Below are positions 1-12,964 of a stretch of 64,000 nucleotides of DNA, piece after piece. Where the stretch lies: NCBI GenBank assembly GCA_963969595.1, contig OZ018408.1, positions 23,681,823 through 23,745,822 on the forward strand, read 5' to 3'. The notes under the pieces are model-generated. The model was not told the origin of the DNA, did not search any database, and saw nothing but the letters and a program-made list of their open reading frames with translations. The translations under genes were made by a program, and so were the position numbers. The DNA is from Neckera pumila. Lineage: Eukaryota; Streptophyta; Bryopsida; Hypnales; Neckeraceae. How positions within the stretch are numbered: the first letter of the stretch is position 1; every line of letters starts with the position of its first letter.

Positions 1-81
1 TTCAGTTGAACAACTTATGCAATGATTTTTGTACGTGGTGTTGTTCACTATATATCTTACTTGTGTGGATTTTATTTGAAG

Positions 82-3000
82 GTATGCGAAGGCAGCCTTT
101 GCGGAGAATAAGTGTTTGGGAACTCGCATTCGAGGCGATGGTACCGTGGGAGAGTAAGAATATTCCTTAGCTTCTATTCTTGTAGATCATGGAATTGCCA
201 CTCATCTTGTTGCAAACTCTCGTACCTAACAAGGTTTTCAGTAAGATTTAGACCTTGTCAGGAACTCTGAGACAGCATCATAAGGAGAAATTTCGCCATG
301 ATGAATGGGAGGTCGCCGTGTTTTCATAGTGACCATGTGGAGGCCTCGCAAAAGTTAGATAAGGAGGCCTCTACTTGATCATGGGGAACGTTCTCTTGAT
401 GCTGTGCAGAGTTTCCTGACGCAGTCTAAATTTAATGAAAAACTTGTTGCTTGCAAGTCTAGACTAGACCATAAACCTTTTCAAGGTTGCTTGGTTACGG
501 ATGTAGCTTCCATACTCAAAACTTGCTAAATGTCAGGTGTCCATCTCTTCTATTGAGCATGTATTTGCTTTCTGCAGATACAGGTGGATGACTTATGGAG
601 AAGTAGGAACTGCGCGCGCTGCAATTGGGTCAGGTCTTGTTCAGCATGGCATCCCCAAGGTAAGCACTTTATAAGCTTCCCACTAAGTTACAGACAATCC
701 ACAGATCCAAAATTTGACTTCTGTTTCCAGTAGTGTAGGTTTATGCAAAAACGTAGAATCGAAAGCGCGTTATCTCATTCAAGTTTTTGTGCACTACTCA
801 AGTGACCATTCCTGACTTTTTTTGATATGCAGGGTTCATGCATTGGGTTGTATATGATCAATCGACCGGAGTGGGTTATCTCAGAACTTGCATGCGCTGC
901 CTACTCTTATGTATCCGTTCCTCTTTATGACACTTTGGGTAAGTTGCACTCTTCTTCAAAATTCCTGTGATGACTATATTTATTTATATTAAATTTCCAT
1001 TCGTGACTGGTTACGACTGAACGTAAGAGTAGTTTTGAAGTTGTGGGACCAAGTTCAGTAAAGCAGCTAGTATATTGTCAGCATGTGCTCTCTTCTGTAT
1101 CATAACGTATTCCTCAAGATAGTGCCAATTGTGTAAATGAGAACTTGGTAATTATTTCTTGTTTGCAGGAGCTGATGCTGTGAAGTACATTGTCAACCAT
1201 GCGGAAGTCGCTGCTGTGTTCTGTACCCAAGACATGCTGCAGACTGTGAGTTGTTGCTGCTGTCCAGACCTTGTAGTCAGGTTCCTAAGCTGAAGATAGA
1301 AAGTCCACGTGGAGTGCTACTTGTAGCTTTCAAAACTGTTATTTCCATAGTTCAGAAATGTACGAAATGGTATCTTGTTTCTATTTGGTTTGCTTTGATA
1401 CGTTCCTTGATGATTTATTTTTAGATATTGAAGCGGGCCCTTTTGGCCATTTGGGCACTTCAGGTTTAATTTGTTGAATAACTATACAATGTCTGACTGT
1501 GCTTGGAATAACTTCTCTCAAATTTCTGCTTGGATTGGTTGGAGCAGTTACTAAGTTGTCTTTCGGAGCTCCCTAGTTTACGCCTCATTGTGGTAAGCAC
1601 TGCTGGAATCTCTCTTCTCCTGGTTATCTGTTTGGTTATAATTAACCCTTAAGGGACCAAGGTCTAGTGATGTAAAATTTGGCCCCATTTGAATTATTGA
1701 TTTTGACAATGTGATCAAGTGAATATGTCAAGCGAATTGGTATCAAAGCCAATAAAGCCTTGGTCCTTCACAGGTTAAGTCATCTTTGCTTGCTTGTTCT
1801 CCGACTGATCGAGTTTGAAGGCGCTTTGTATGGTTTTTACTTTGCTTTTAACTTTTCAATTAAATAAACGGAAGCTTGAATTGTGTAGGTTGTGGGAGGT
1901 GCCGAGAATTTAGTGCCTTCACTTCCACCTCAGTCAGGAATTGAAGTCGTGCCCTTCTCTCGACTTGAAGCTCAGGTAACACTACCGTTCTGTGAAATAG
2001 AGTGTTTATGATGTTACGCAAATCGCATGAAGGTTTCTAGGCAACTTTAGACTCACATTGTTTGCAATTTCATATCAGAACGTTTAAAGCATTGCAGAAG
2101 TTTTGGCTTGCTTCTTATTCTATGATAACAATCTGCTTAGTCATTCACTATGTATCAAACCTTTGTTGTTGGATAGGAGGGTTGTGAATATTAGTTCCTA
2201 ACCCCTAGATGCCTAAATGGGCCAAAAGTTTCTGCCTCCACATCTTTAGAAGATGAAATAAATCATTAGGCCGCATCAAAGAAGGTTGTAAAGATAGAGA
2301 GAATTCATACCCCTATTTTTTGAACATTAGAACTATTTTTCAAAGTTACTATAATTGACTTATTATTGACTATTATCTTCCAAACTGGACTTTCTATTTT
2401 AGCGTGGGCACTAGGGGTTAATGGATTGATTAAAATCAGTCCATTCTCTCAATTTAATTTAATTTTTTTCTCAGTGCATTTAAAGAAGGGGTTCACTTAA
2501 GGTTTGTTGAGTTATTTTGTGAACAGGGTAAAGCAGATCAGCGAGCATTTGTGACACCTAAGCCACATGACCTGGCCACCATATGTTACACTAGTGGCAC
2601 CACTGGTGTTCCCAAGGCACGTGATATAGAACCGTAGGCTCTAACAATAGGTGTGTTGCAGGTTAACGTGCTAATGTCTGCTAAGCAAAACCGTTCTTAC
2701 CTCTAAATTGATGTCATTACCATAATCATCATTTGATCCTCACTGATTAGTGGATCATCTAGATTTAGAGTCTGCTCACTTATTAATCTGTGTGATGGAT
2801 AGTCTTAGAATTTGGGCCTATTTCTTGCATCCGAAAACCATATGATAATCAACTGAAGCTCTCTAGTCAAGAGTACTTGAACTCTCTTGCTCTACTCAGA
2901 AAGAAAAGCACTAGTCTTGTTTGGAGGTTCTTAGGAAGGCTTTTGTTATATACGATTTTGACATGAAGTTTATCCTATATTCAGGGTTCAAATCCTTTGT

Positions 3001-6000
3001 TGCAAAGACTAACATGAGTGTGTTGAAAACAGGGAGCAATGTTATCACATTACAATTTAATTGCAAGTGCTACTGGAAGTAGTCAAGCCGTACCCATCCT
3101 TTCCTCAGATGTGTAAGTTAACAACAGCTTTTCTTAACCCGTTAGTGTCGAAATGGCCAGATATCTGGAAATGAAATAATCATTTATGAAGCTTCGAAAA
3201 TGGTACCGATGGAAAGAAGCTTCAACAAAATGTATCCTTACAAAGAAGAAATTGTACCCTACTTTTTCGAACAGCAAAGCTGTGTTTTGAAAAGTACTAT
3301 ATAACTGAGTACTACCTCCCTATGTGGACTTTCTATTTTAGCTTGGACACGTAGGGATTCTGCGTCTCACTGAATTTCGCAGCACCAATGCGATGTTACG
3401 TTTTCTTATAAATGTATTGAATTTTGTCCACAGCCATATTTCGTACTTGCCCCTAGCTCATATTTACGAGCGGATGAACGTGCTTGTTATGCTGCATCAT
3501 GGTGTGGCAATTGGGTTCTATCAAGGGGTAAGAAGCACCTTTTTATCATTTTTATTATCTCTTAATGAGTAATTTTCCATGTTCTTGATATTTTTCTTAG
3601 GGGTGGTTATAGAACTAGAACCGTGTACTTTGTGCTTTTGTTAAATCAGGATTAAACTTCAAAATTAACTTATTCTCGAACTTTTAGGCAACACCAGAAT
3701 CATGAGGAGGATTCTCGTTCTGATGCTATGTAAAAGTTCCTGAAACAGTCTTATTTAGTTCAAAACGCTTAATTTAAATAATGTGTTTATGTATTTTTCT
3801 TGAATTTCACTTTTTGAAATATTCGCGTGATTGCTATGGGGAATCTCATATGTTCTTCATGGTCATCTCATAGGATATCTTGAAGTTGATGGAAGACCTG
3901 GAGACTCTGAAACCTACACTGTTCGCCAGTGTGCCACGACTCTACAACCGCATTTACGACAAGTTAGTAGCTTTGGAATATAAGTAGATGTTTGGCAGTT
4001 GCTAGGTTTTGCTACATTAAATGGTCATTGTCTCTGACTGTTTGTGAAGACTTGTCTATTTGTGTCTAATTAGAGGACAGTGATTTGCTTTGTAGACTGA
4101 AATGAGTTTGAATTTCATGATTTACTTCAACTGTTGTTTATTGTTGACTAATTGCTTTTCGTGAACAGAATAACTGGAACAGTGAGGGCTTCAGGTGGGT
4201 TCCGTGAGAAGCTGTTCAACATTGCGTATAACTCCAAGAAACAGGCAATAGAGAAAGGTGAGTATTAAGACTATTGGTTTATCTTTATATCCTCTACACG
4301 GGTTATGTATATACCATGAAAAGTGAGTATTGCTCATTGCCGTACAACATGAATAAGAGTAGATTTAAAGTAAATCTATTCATATGATGACATGTACCTG
4401 CAGGAAAGTCTCCCTCTCCTATTTGGGATCGGTTGGTTTTTAACAAAGTGAAGGCAGCTCTTGGAGGACGAGTTCGTATTATCGTGTCAGGCGCGTCACC
4501 AATATCCCCGGATGTCCTAGACTTCTTAAGAATGTGAGTATATTCCTGGAAGTGGCTTTTTCTCTATAATCTGTTATTGCTGCTAACAATGTTTTCAGTA
4601 AACTTCAATTTTTTCAGGAATTTTTAGAGAGTTTCATAATGAGGTGTTAAGATTTCGAATTTCTCATGTCAGTGCATATATTACAGTAGATCGCTCCAAT
4701 TAGCTATTTTGATTTACTCAATTGAATTGTGTTGCTGTGGATCTCGGTGTCAGGTGAATTTACTTTACCTATCTGAGAAGGGAAAAATGACCGATTCACC
4801 TTTTCAGTAAAGGTTACAAGCTTGAGAATTGGTGCAGCTTATGAGCCTGAAAACAGACTGAATATTATATAACAGGCCTTTCCTTGAAAGAAGCCTTCTG
4901 CACTGCTTAACTATGTTGTGCGCATTTTGTGTCTGCAGATGTTTTGGTGGTTATGTTTCAGAAGGCTATGGCATGACGGAAACGTCGTGTGTTATTGCCG
5001 GCACTCTCCCTGGCGACAACACGTCTGGACACGTTGGAGCACCAAGCCCATCTTGTGGTAAATTCCGCCATTTTTTCTCTATTTTTTCCGTCATTTATTT
5101 ATTTTTACTGTTGTCTGTTGTGAGGATCCGAAGTTCAGTACTCTCTTGTCTTGCATCTTCCTTTGTTGATGTGGTACGTAGTTTTAACTCCTAAATCCCA
5201 AATTGGGTCTCATTTTTTTTTAAGGCAGAGTTGAGTAACTCACATGGGAACTTTCTTTTGTCCAATTTTGACCATCACGTGCAATGTTCTCAACTGATTC
5301 TGGTGATGTAAATTTGACTAAATCTGAATTATTCAGAATACAATCAATCGAAATGGTCTTCTGAAAACCATGATTCCTTGGCTAAGTTTTGTTGAAATAT
5401 GTATCCTCATGTATCAGAGGTGAAACTTGCTGATGTTCCGGAGATGGAGTACACAAACGATGACAGGCCTTACCCTCGAGGGGAGATTTGTGTTCGAGGC
5501 CCCATTGTATTCCAAGGCTACTTCAAAGACGAAGTCCAAACGTAGCTTTTCAACTGACTCATGCATTTGACTATCTGAAGTGGAAAAACATTTTGCGAGA
5601 ATTTTTTTTTGTATTAGGAGAATTCTTTCTTAGACTTGAACCAAGTCGTTCAGTTCCCAAGTGGTTGATCATCCAGTGTTCAAAAAGTTAAACACTTTTT
5701 CAGGATTCAGAATTTGTGCCAGCAATTTTTTTTGGTCATGTTTGGTCGCGGAGTATATCTGTCATCATAGAAAACCAAAGTTGTGCGCTATAGTGAATGC
5801 AGGAAGCTAGGAGTCTTGAGGGTCAAATGACTATGGAATTTCTTTTAATGCTAAACTAAAGCTGTTCGTATTTTAGACGGGAAATTTTTGATGAAGAGGG
5901 ATGGTTACATACTGGCGATATTGGGTCTTGGTTGCCTGGCGGTCGGCTTAAAATCATTGACAGGTACTTAATAAGCATCACCTTCTCTTGTTTTGTTTAT

Positions 6001-8606
6001 TTTGAAATCTCCCGTAGTCAATGCCTTGTGTTCCACTTTCGTTGGAACTGTAAGTAAGGCAGAGGATACTGTTTGCGTCACTTCAATTTATGCATCTCAC
6101 CAATATTTAGGAGTGCGTTTTGTATTGGATTTCGCTATAGAACTGTGGAGAGATCACTTTGGATACCAGAGTCAAACTCCCTGGAGATCAAAATTCTTAT
6201 CAGTATGTATGAATTTCTTGCAGTCATTGAAAGTAGGTGGGTATAGACTACTATAGTAAAATCACAGTAGACATTTAGCAAAGCCATGCTTACTCCACTT
6301 GCTAATTGAAGTGTATTGGAAGAAATGAGTTGCTGTTAGTAACAGGGGGCAGAATATCAGGATCAAAGCCTTTGCGGTTTTAGTATCCTCCAGCTCAGAA
6401 TTGATTTGCTGGAGGATTATTCTTTGCAATTATTGATTTTGGTGGAGTCTTTTCCTTACCAATTGCAGGAAGAAGAATATTTTCAAGTTGGCTCAAGGAG
6501 AGTACATAGCACCTGAGAAGATAGAAAACGTCTACCTCCGCAGTCGATTCATCTTACAGTGTTTTATTCATGGTGTGTATTTTCATTTAATTGTAGCAAC
6601 TTCTTTTAATCTATATTTTCCACAGCTTGTTTGTTTGTGATCATGTGGATGGTTCCTCATGACTTTGCTAGATCCCTTTAACAGTATCCTTGTAGTAGGG
6701 TTCATTCCCTTGTCCATGGGATTCACTTTTTACTTTTCTTGAGTTGGTGCCGGACATGGATCAAACTGGTAAATCATACTATATTTCATCTTCTTGTGAT
6801 TTGAATTTGGCAACCGTCATTGTTGATTTAATGTCAAGTTAAATCAACGTGCGGATTGGATGAATTGAGACCCTCTACATTCTGTATCATCTCAATTCAT
6901 TTGGTGCGTTTGAACAGGCGATAGTTTCAACGCCAGTCTTGTAGCATTGGCTGTTATTGATCCAGAAACTCTACCTGCTTGGGCGAAATCGAGGGGTATC
7001 AAGGCAAGTATTTAGATTCTTTTGATGATCATTTCCAAGACTTCTCATCACTTCTTACTACGTGAAGCTCAAAATTAACATTTCAGATGCTGGTTTTCTT
7101 TTTTTACTTTTAATTTACTTTTCTTTTTTTGTTGCAAACGAATCTTTCTAGGATTCTAGCAAAATACACCAATAAAATGAAGAAACTATGCCTTACATCT
7201 TTGGAATATTATTTTATTTTTGGAAGTTACTACAATTGGCCATGATAATAATTAGACTTTTATTTTTAGTTCAGGCCTGAAGAGGTTATAAATTGGAGAG
7301 GAGCACAAAATTCGCTTTGGATGTGATGATTTTTGACAAGGCAGTCTAGCATATCACTAATTGGGATACATTGCTGTTGGTGGAAGCAGCACGCAGATGA
7401 TTTGCAGGAACTTTGTGCCGATCCTGTTGTGAGAGCTGCTGTTCTTGCGGATATGGATGCTGTTGGCCGTGAAGCTCAGGTTCGGTCTTTCTCATTTGGG
7501 CACTATTATACAGTACTCCGCATTTTGCATTGACAGCACAGTGGTATAATTTTTTGGCTTGTGTTCATTTCTTCTGTTACATATGTGGCTGCTGTACGAC
7601 AGTCTGAAGTTCAGCTGGAACAGTTTTAAATGTTTTAACACTTGTGGATAGGGACGGTTTAAGGAACCTGATAAATTTATGGAATCCAGCAGAAATTGAA
7701 AATCTCAAATAATGCTGTTGGACTGAGTATTGGCGTTTGAGAATAATGTCACATTTTTTTTATCTGATGTTAATATTTCTTGTGCACCTGCGCTGGTTTT
7801 TTCATAAAGAAATAATTGATTTGTGTTCTTCTGCAGTTACGAGGGTTTGAGTTTGCCAAAGTTGTGACATTGACAGCTGAGCCTTTCTCACTCGAAAATG
7901 GATTACTTACACCCACGCTCAAGGTAAGACGTTGTTTTCTATTTCAAAGACCATTCTCTTAGAGAAGTGCTGTGTGAGTGACTTAGACCTCGTTAGAATC
8001 GTGTCTCCTTCTCTAATATCACATCATTTGCTCTCTCACCAAACCTATTTCAAAAACTGACTCACTATGACGCTTATATGTGGCACACGAATGCGATACA
8101 TTATTCAGTAGATGGGAAAAAATTCGAAATCACCTTAATGACTCCTGTACTTCCTTAGTATCGTTTTTATTTGCAACATTATCGATCATCACAATGTTAT
8201 AGGAATCTATTGATAATCAAGTGCATTTTGGGCACCTAGGCTGTGATATTAAGGAGATCTGAGTGTACTTCTATTTCACTTATACCTTGACTATTTGCTT
8301 ATAGTATTATTACAGAGAAGTTAACTACGCCTTGGCCTCTGGAATCTAACTTCATGGGGTCCCCCCCAAATGGCTGGGATAGTTTGATTACTTGGAAGTG
8401 TATGATAGTGTGGCAAGTGTACATATCTTCTAATACGTCATTTTAGAGAAAGACCTCTGAGTGTTTTTTTGAGCTAACGATATTGTGGGAACATGCAGTT
8501 GAAGAGACCACAAGCTAAGGCTCGGTTTGCAAAGGACATTGCTGACATGTATGTTGAGATTGCGGGAATGGAGAAATCACAATTACCATTGCGATCCAGC
8601 TTGTAA
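82..8606 (+). CDS. LACS: Long-chain acyl-CoA synthetase, peroxisomal LACS6/7 type (5' partial, 20 exons in window)
   Basis: The enzyme activates long-chain fatty acids to acyl-CoA with ATP; the LACS6/7 class feeds peroxisomal beta-oxidation. Exons read: 82-153, 578-659, 833-938, 1169-1245, 1548-1592, 1889-1975, 2527-2616, 3033-3112, 3434-3527, 3874-3962, 4169-4257, 4404-4533, 4939-5057, 5418-5541, 5877-5963, 6469-6572, 6918-7003, 7390-7479, 7837-7923, 8499-8606. They join in one frame to 614 residues plus a TAA stop; the first exons lie before the window. The AMP-binding P-loop [10 protein letters not shown] ends exon 7; GYGMTE (exon 13), GEICVRG (exon 14), HTGDIG (exon 15) and [25 protein letters not shown] motor motif (exons 15-16) are intact. 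The last three residues are SSL, a weak peroxisomal PTS1-like end rather than SKL. Introns 7 and 17 use GC donors. Several introns hold transposon relics. Confidence 0.93.
244..434. mobile_element. Foldback (inverted-repeat) element in LACS intron 1
   Basis: Left arm about 244-311 and right arm about 365-434 are inverted copies of each other: the left reads ...gtcaggaactctg..acagcatca..., and the reverse complement of the right reads ...gtcaggaaactctg.acagcatca.... A diverged single arm recurs at about 3705-3752 in intron 9 (..tgatgct..gttcctga.acagtct). No coding sequence inside. Confidence 0.6.
1646..1774. mobile_element. TTAA-flanked MITE (family B), LACS intron 5
   Basis: Left TTAA at 1642-1645 is followed by CCCTTAAGGGACCAAGG. 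The right end is the inverted CCTTGGTCCTTCACAGG followed by TTAA at 1775-1778. The 129-bp insert has no ORF. The ends match the longer elements at 20085-20939 and 46725-47345. Confidence 0.7.
2202..2417. mobile_element. TTAA-flanked MITE (family B), LACS intron 6
   Basis: CTAA (a one-base variant of TTAA) at 2198-2201 followed by CCCCTAGATGCC; right end ..GGGCACTAGGGG followed by TTAA at 2418-2421. Its right half shares a block (ggactttctattttagc) with the element ending near 3357. Confidence 0.6.
3138..3357. mobile_element. Degenerate family B MITE, LACS intron 8
   Basis: TTAA at 3134-3137 followed by CCCGTTAGTGTCGAA; right end about 3338-3357 reads inverted as ATCCCTACGTGTCCAA. The right TTAA copy is decayed. 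Shares internal sequence with 2202-2417; a more diverged relative may lie at about 7150-7275 in intron 17. Confidence 0.5.
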
Positions 8607-11600
8607 AAGTAAATGCTTCATCGGCACCCACTTCATCGACCTCAATATTGGTTTTGTCTCTACAGATCATGACTCCATAGTTTACACTAACACTATTTGG
8701 AATGTTCAACTAGGACTTTGTCTATATGTTATAGAATTCATCCTTGTCCGATGAATATTAACTAAAAGCTTGCAAATAAGCATCTAAATGAAAACTGCCT
8801 TAAATTTTGTTAGGTCTTGGTGGCAATTGTACAAGGATTCATCTTAGCATGTGTTTTTTGACACCATATCAGTAAATTATGAATTTTTAAGGTGCAAATT
8901 ATAGGTTTGTTCCAAAATTTTGTAGCTCTCAAGTTTGTTTTGTATTCATTTAAACTCAAATCTACATGGATTGATTTAAATGAGGGTTACAGTTAGGCAT
9001 AGATACCTTATACTTCTAGGGAATAGCATTATGAAGTAAATTTATATCTAGTTAAAATTTGCATTGATATGAGGTACATGTAAGTTTGAGTAGGACCTTT
9101 TTTAATAAGTAAGTCAATTCTCTAGCAATAATGAGAGGTATATAGTGTGTGCCAAGATATATTGGAATTAGATACAACAATGATATATTGTAGTTTTTGA
9201 TTGTTCAATTGTGGATGAATGGAATTAAGAGTGTTATGTTCACATTGAGTTATAGGAGAACTACGACCTACCCTATTGCTTCTTTGATTGGTAGGCATAT
9301 CTCATATTCCCGCCGCCTTGAATTGATCTTGTTGGCTTTAATTTTTTTGTTCCAAAATGATCTTGTTGTGATTTGCGATGTTGCAAATTGGTCAAATTAG
9401 ACTTTTGATTGCCATTTGGGATTAGCAAAGCAATTCCTAGTAGTAGTTTTCTCTCTATTCATAAAATCATCAATTAAAAGACAAATGAAATGATGGAGGG
9501 GTCAATCAACATTGTTTGTCCTTTTTTCTTTTGGATGGAGGCAAATTAGAGGTTTATACATCAATATGGGTTGATACTAATTGCCCACAAAATGATAGTT
9601 AACTTCACACTCAATAATTAAATGCTCCTTGAAAATGTCCAAATTTTTTTACTTTTTAGTATTCTAAAATTGTACTTTGAAAAGGGCTTTGAAGCTCAAA
9701 GTTTTTAGGACAATAGGAATGTATTGAACTCTATTTATAATACAAAATAGGTTTTAAATCTTATTTTTAACCTTAATTTGAGACATTTTGTTCAATAGGA
9801 AGATCATTTTGGGACGAAAGGAACCTAAACCCTAAACCCAAACTTTGAACTATTAAAGGTTTGAATTATTTATTCAAAAAACTCTAAAGTATTAATATTA
9901 GTGTGCCTTGTGCTGTTGGCACAATCATAATTAAAAATATTTTTTAATTTTTTAATTCATAAAAATTGTGAAATTCAAAAACTTTCATACTATAGGTCCA
10001 AACACCATCAAACAAAGTCGGTGCACCCCTTTTTGCAGGAGCTTTTTGATAGTACCAAGAATATGATTGGGGACATACAGTCCAAGAGGTTTCAATATAA
10101 CAAATAAATCAAATAAACTTATTTGAATCTATTGATATCCACTAGTATGTAAAATTTTGATACCCACAACTATGGTTGTTGGTAGACCTTAGTTATGTTA
10201 GAAGTGCAAATTGTTGAATGCATGGCTTGTATAAAAGAATTTATTTTAAAAATAAAAAATTAGTCCCTAAAGATTACTTAACAAGGACTTTGGTTAGAAG
10301 ACCATATAGAAAACTTGACTACATTTGTACCATATACAAAACAATACCAAATTATAATCCTTAAATGTGTGATAGAATGTACATTTGTAGTGCATAAAAG
10401 TTGTCAAAATTTTGTATGTCAATGCAATTGATTTGAACTTACTTTGGTAGTTATTCCTAAAGACCAATACAGTGCAAGACTTCTCCAATCTGTTATTTTA
10501 CTATCTAGTCATTTAGGTACAAAGCGGACAATAGTTGAGTTACATAGGCATCACTTTTTACCCTAAGAATCCTTTTCTTCCTCTATATAAACTAATACAA
10601 AACCTTGCATCAAGTGACTACATTAATTCCTAAAGGACCAAGGCCTTTTTTCTACCCCAAAACAACCATTTCAGCATGTCTAAGGGCTTACTATCCTCCA
10701 CACAAACAAAGACCAACCACGTTCGGCATGTGACTCCAAAGTACTTTCACTTAGTCAGAAACCATGCTTAATTGTCCGCACTATTCAGCAACAGAATCTA
10801 CTGATCTACTTATTGAGGAAAATCAAATTCATGTTCTTGAATGGCAACATTTACAAGATAGGTTCGATATAGTAACAAAGATATTGATCTAAAATCATGA
10901 CGTGTGGTTCTCCAAGAGACCTACCCTAAACCTAAACCCTACCATGAACTTAGGATCATGAACCTAAACCTTACCAAGCCTACTAGTACACTCTAAACTT
11001 TGTGAGGAAGAAAGGATTGAGACGATTTTGTTCAAAATCCTCCACAACCTCCTCTGGATACAGAAAACAAGTCTTGAAACATCTCCATCACATGTGGAAT
11101 TTGAAATCCTGTATTCTTTGAAAGATTTAATGCCACATTTAGGAAGGTAGTCTGATGGGCACTAGTCACAGAGACCCAGCAGATAAAACTTTGAACACCC
11201 TCATTTTCTCCCAAACATGAGGAGTGATAAGGATGGACTTCCCAAAAATCACCATGGAGTAGCAACTGGTAGCCGCAAAATTGGTAGCCTTGGAAGAATC
11301 AAGCCATGCTCTTTTAAAATTGTTGTCACCATCCGCCAGGTATCTAAAAGTTTGAGCAGTTCCATAGAATGTAGTCACACATTTGTCAAAAAAAGCACGC
11401 CCACAAACATTCAAATTTTCTTCAAATGTTGGCCCCATGAGCTTCATGCGTGATTCAAGAGCTGCATATCAACTTGTAAGAGAGGTATATCCACTTGTAT
11501 ATACCTCCAACTGCTTTTTTAAAGCCTCCACACTTTCAATGAGCTCCGTGATTTGACTTTTGTCAACATCCATCTCCACCAATGTTGAGCTTTGGCTGCA

Positions 11601-12240
11601 GAATTGCATCTCTTGAGGTCCCAAAGGCTGCAAGATCATCAATTGATTGTTCTCTAAGAGCACCTGACAAACTTCAATACCAGTTGCTTTGACAACAGTG
11701 CCTAGTGCCTTCTCCCTTGCAGTAACGTCTAATCCGATGCTTGGCCTTTGATGCACTTTGCTGCTTCGAAGGATTCTTCCAATTCAATTCTCCATTGACC
11801 TTGTACTTCTTTTGCATTGCATTCTCTTTCTCCATCCTTTTATATATCATATGAAACACAACAAGTAAAAGAGTTAAATTTAAAAAGAAATAAAACGTAA
11901 AGGATACAAATGTAAAAGAGATAAAACGTAGAAGCTACAAATGTAAAAGAGATAACACCTTAAACCAAATAACCTAAATAAACTAAAACAAATTTCTTCT
12001 ATACTTGTAATGTTTGCTTCTTGGTAATGGCTGCTTCCCGGTGGACAAACGTTCTTAGTAAAACAATACAACCGAGAACTGGACCATCTTAATGAAATTG
12101 GTCGCGGATTTCAGTCTTCAGATCTCCAAGCACCAGACGGTAATTGAAGCATTATTAATGGAAGATAAATTCAACTATCTCTAAAACTGAATAATTTTAC
12201 CTTAGAGATGTTACTTCTATACTTATTGTAGTAAAATAAA
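8607..12240. other. AT-rich intergenic region, mostly featureless
   Basis: Downstream of LACS. I see long A/T tracts, short telomere-like strings (ccctaaaccc at about 9828-9840; cctaaaccct near 10928) and a solo family B end at 10623-10645 (TTAA then TTCCTAAAGGACCAAGG). Apart from the decayed ORF at 11166-11859 there is no coding signal. Confidence 0.6.
11166..11859 (-). pseudogene. Decayed ORF of unknown family, possibly element-encoded
   Basis: Reading leftwards, a frame opening at 11859 (MFHMIYKRMEKENAMQKK...) must shift near 11770 into a frame running from 11756 to 11166, itself broken by one TGA at about 11469-11471. The parts would make about 225 residues, with a coiled-coil-like stretch (ITELIESVEALKKQLEVY). 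I do not recognise the family. It lies between a solo family B transposon end (10623) and a family B-like internal block (12560-12960), so it may be the relic of a transposon protein; no catalytic motif is visible. Confidence 0.35.
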
Positions 12241-12277
12241 ATTACTTCTGACTTTCTTGATGAAAATAATTTACTAA

Positions 12278-12520
12278 TGAATTTTGACCGTGTCGGTTCA
12301 TCAAAATTCTTACGTAATTTTTTTTTATCCTAAAGTTTTTATTTTTTGACTTCTTGGTTAATTGTTTTTAGTGATGAATTTTGACCGTGTTGGTTCATCA
12401 AAATTCTTATGTAATTCTTTTTTACCCTAAATTCTTAATTTTTGACTTCTTGGATAATTATCAATTACCGGTGAATTTTGACCATGTCGGTTCATCAAAA
12501 TTCTTATGTAATTTCTTTTT
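12278..12520. repeat. Three tandem copies of a 97-bp repeat
   Basis: Copies start at 12278, 12375 and 12472, exactly 97 bp apart. Each begins with TGAATTTTGACC and contains a short perfect inverted repeat, GAATTTTGA...TCAAAATTC, around a 13-base loop (ccgtgtcggttca and variants). The third copy is incomplete at its 3' end. Confidence 0.85.
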
Positions 12521-12559
12521 ACTCTTTACTTCTAATGTGAATTAGTTTTACTATCAAAC

Positions 12560-12960
12560 TCGAAATTGCCATTTCTATAACAAAGAATTAAAAAATTTGA
12601 AAATTGTTTATTTTGCACATCTAATCCTAGGATTTTACACCTAACTAGTATGAAAATGTGTGGAAAATTTTTTAGAAATTTCGACCACAAAGATTGCAAG
12701 ATATCTTGCAAGATTCAAAAAAACTTAATTTTTATACTTTAAATTTTTTTAAGTAGAAGTAGGTACAAAATAGAAGGAAAATCTAAATTATTAATATCTC
12801 TAAAATGGAACTAAAATGCGTTGATTCCAATGGTGAGATTGTTCTGAAAAAACAACTAAACCATGTAAATTTTTTTTTTGAAAACTGGTAAAAATTGCAT
12901 TCAAAAATGAATCCTACAAGTGATTTTTTCAAAGCAATACTTGAATGTAATTCATTGTAG
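12560..12960. repeat. Dispersed repeat related to the interior of element 20085-20939
   Basis: The order of blocks (cacatctaa..., ctagtat..aaatgtgtgga, ttgcaagatat, ggtgagatt, gcattcaaaaa) is the same as in 20155-20590 on the same strand. No clear ends here, so this looks like an internal fragment of a family B element. Confidence 0.55.
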
Positions 12961-12964
12961 CTCC

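Noticed and set aside
9825..10950. Telomere-like ccctaaa strings as an interstitial telomere
   Set aside because: Only isolated one- or two-unit strings, not an array.
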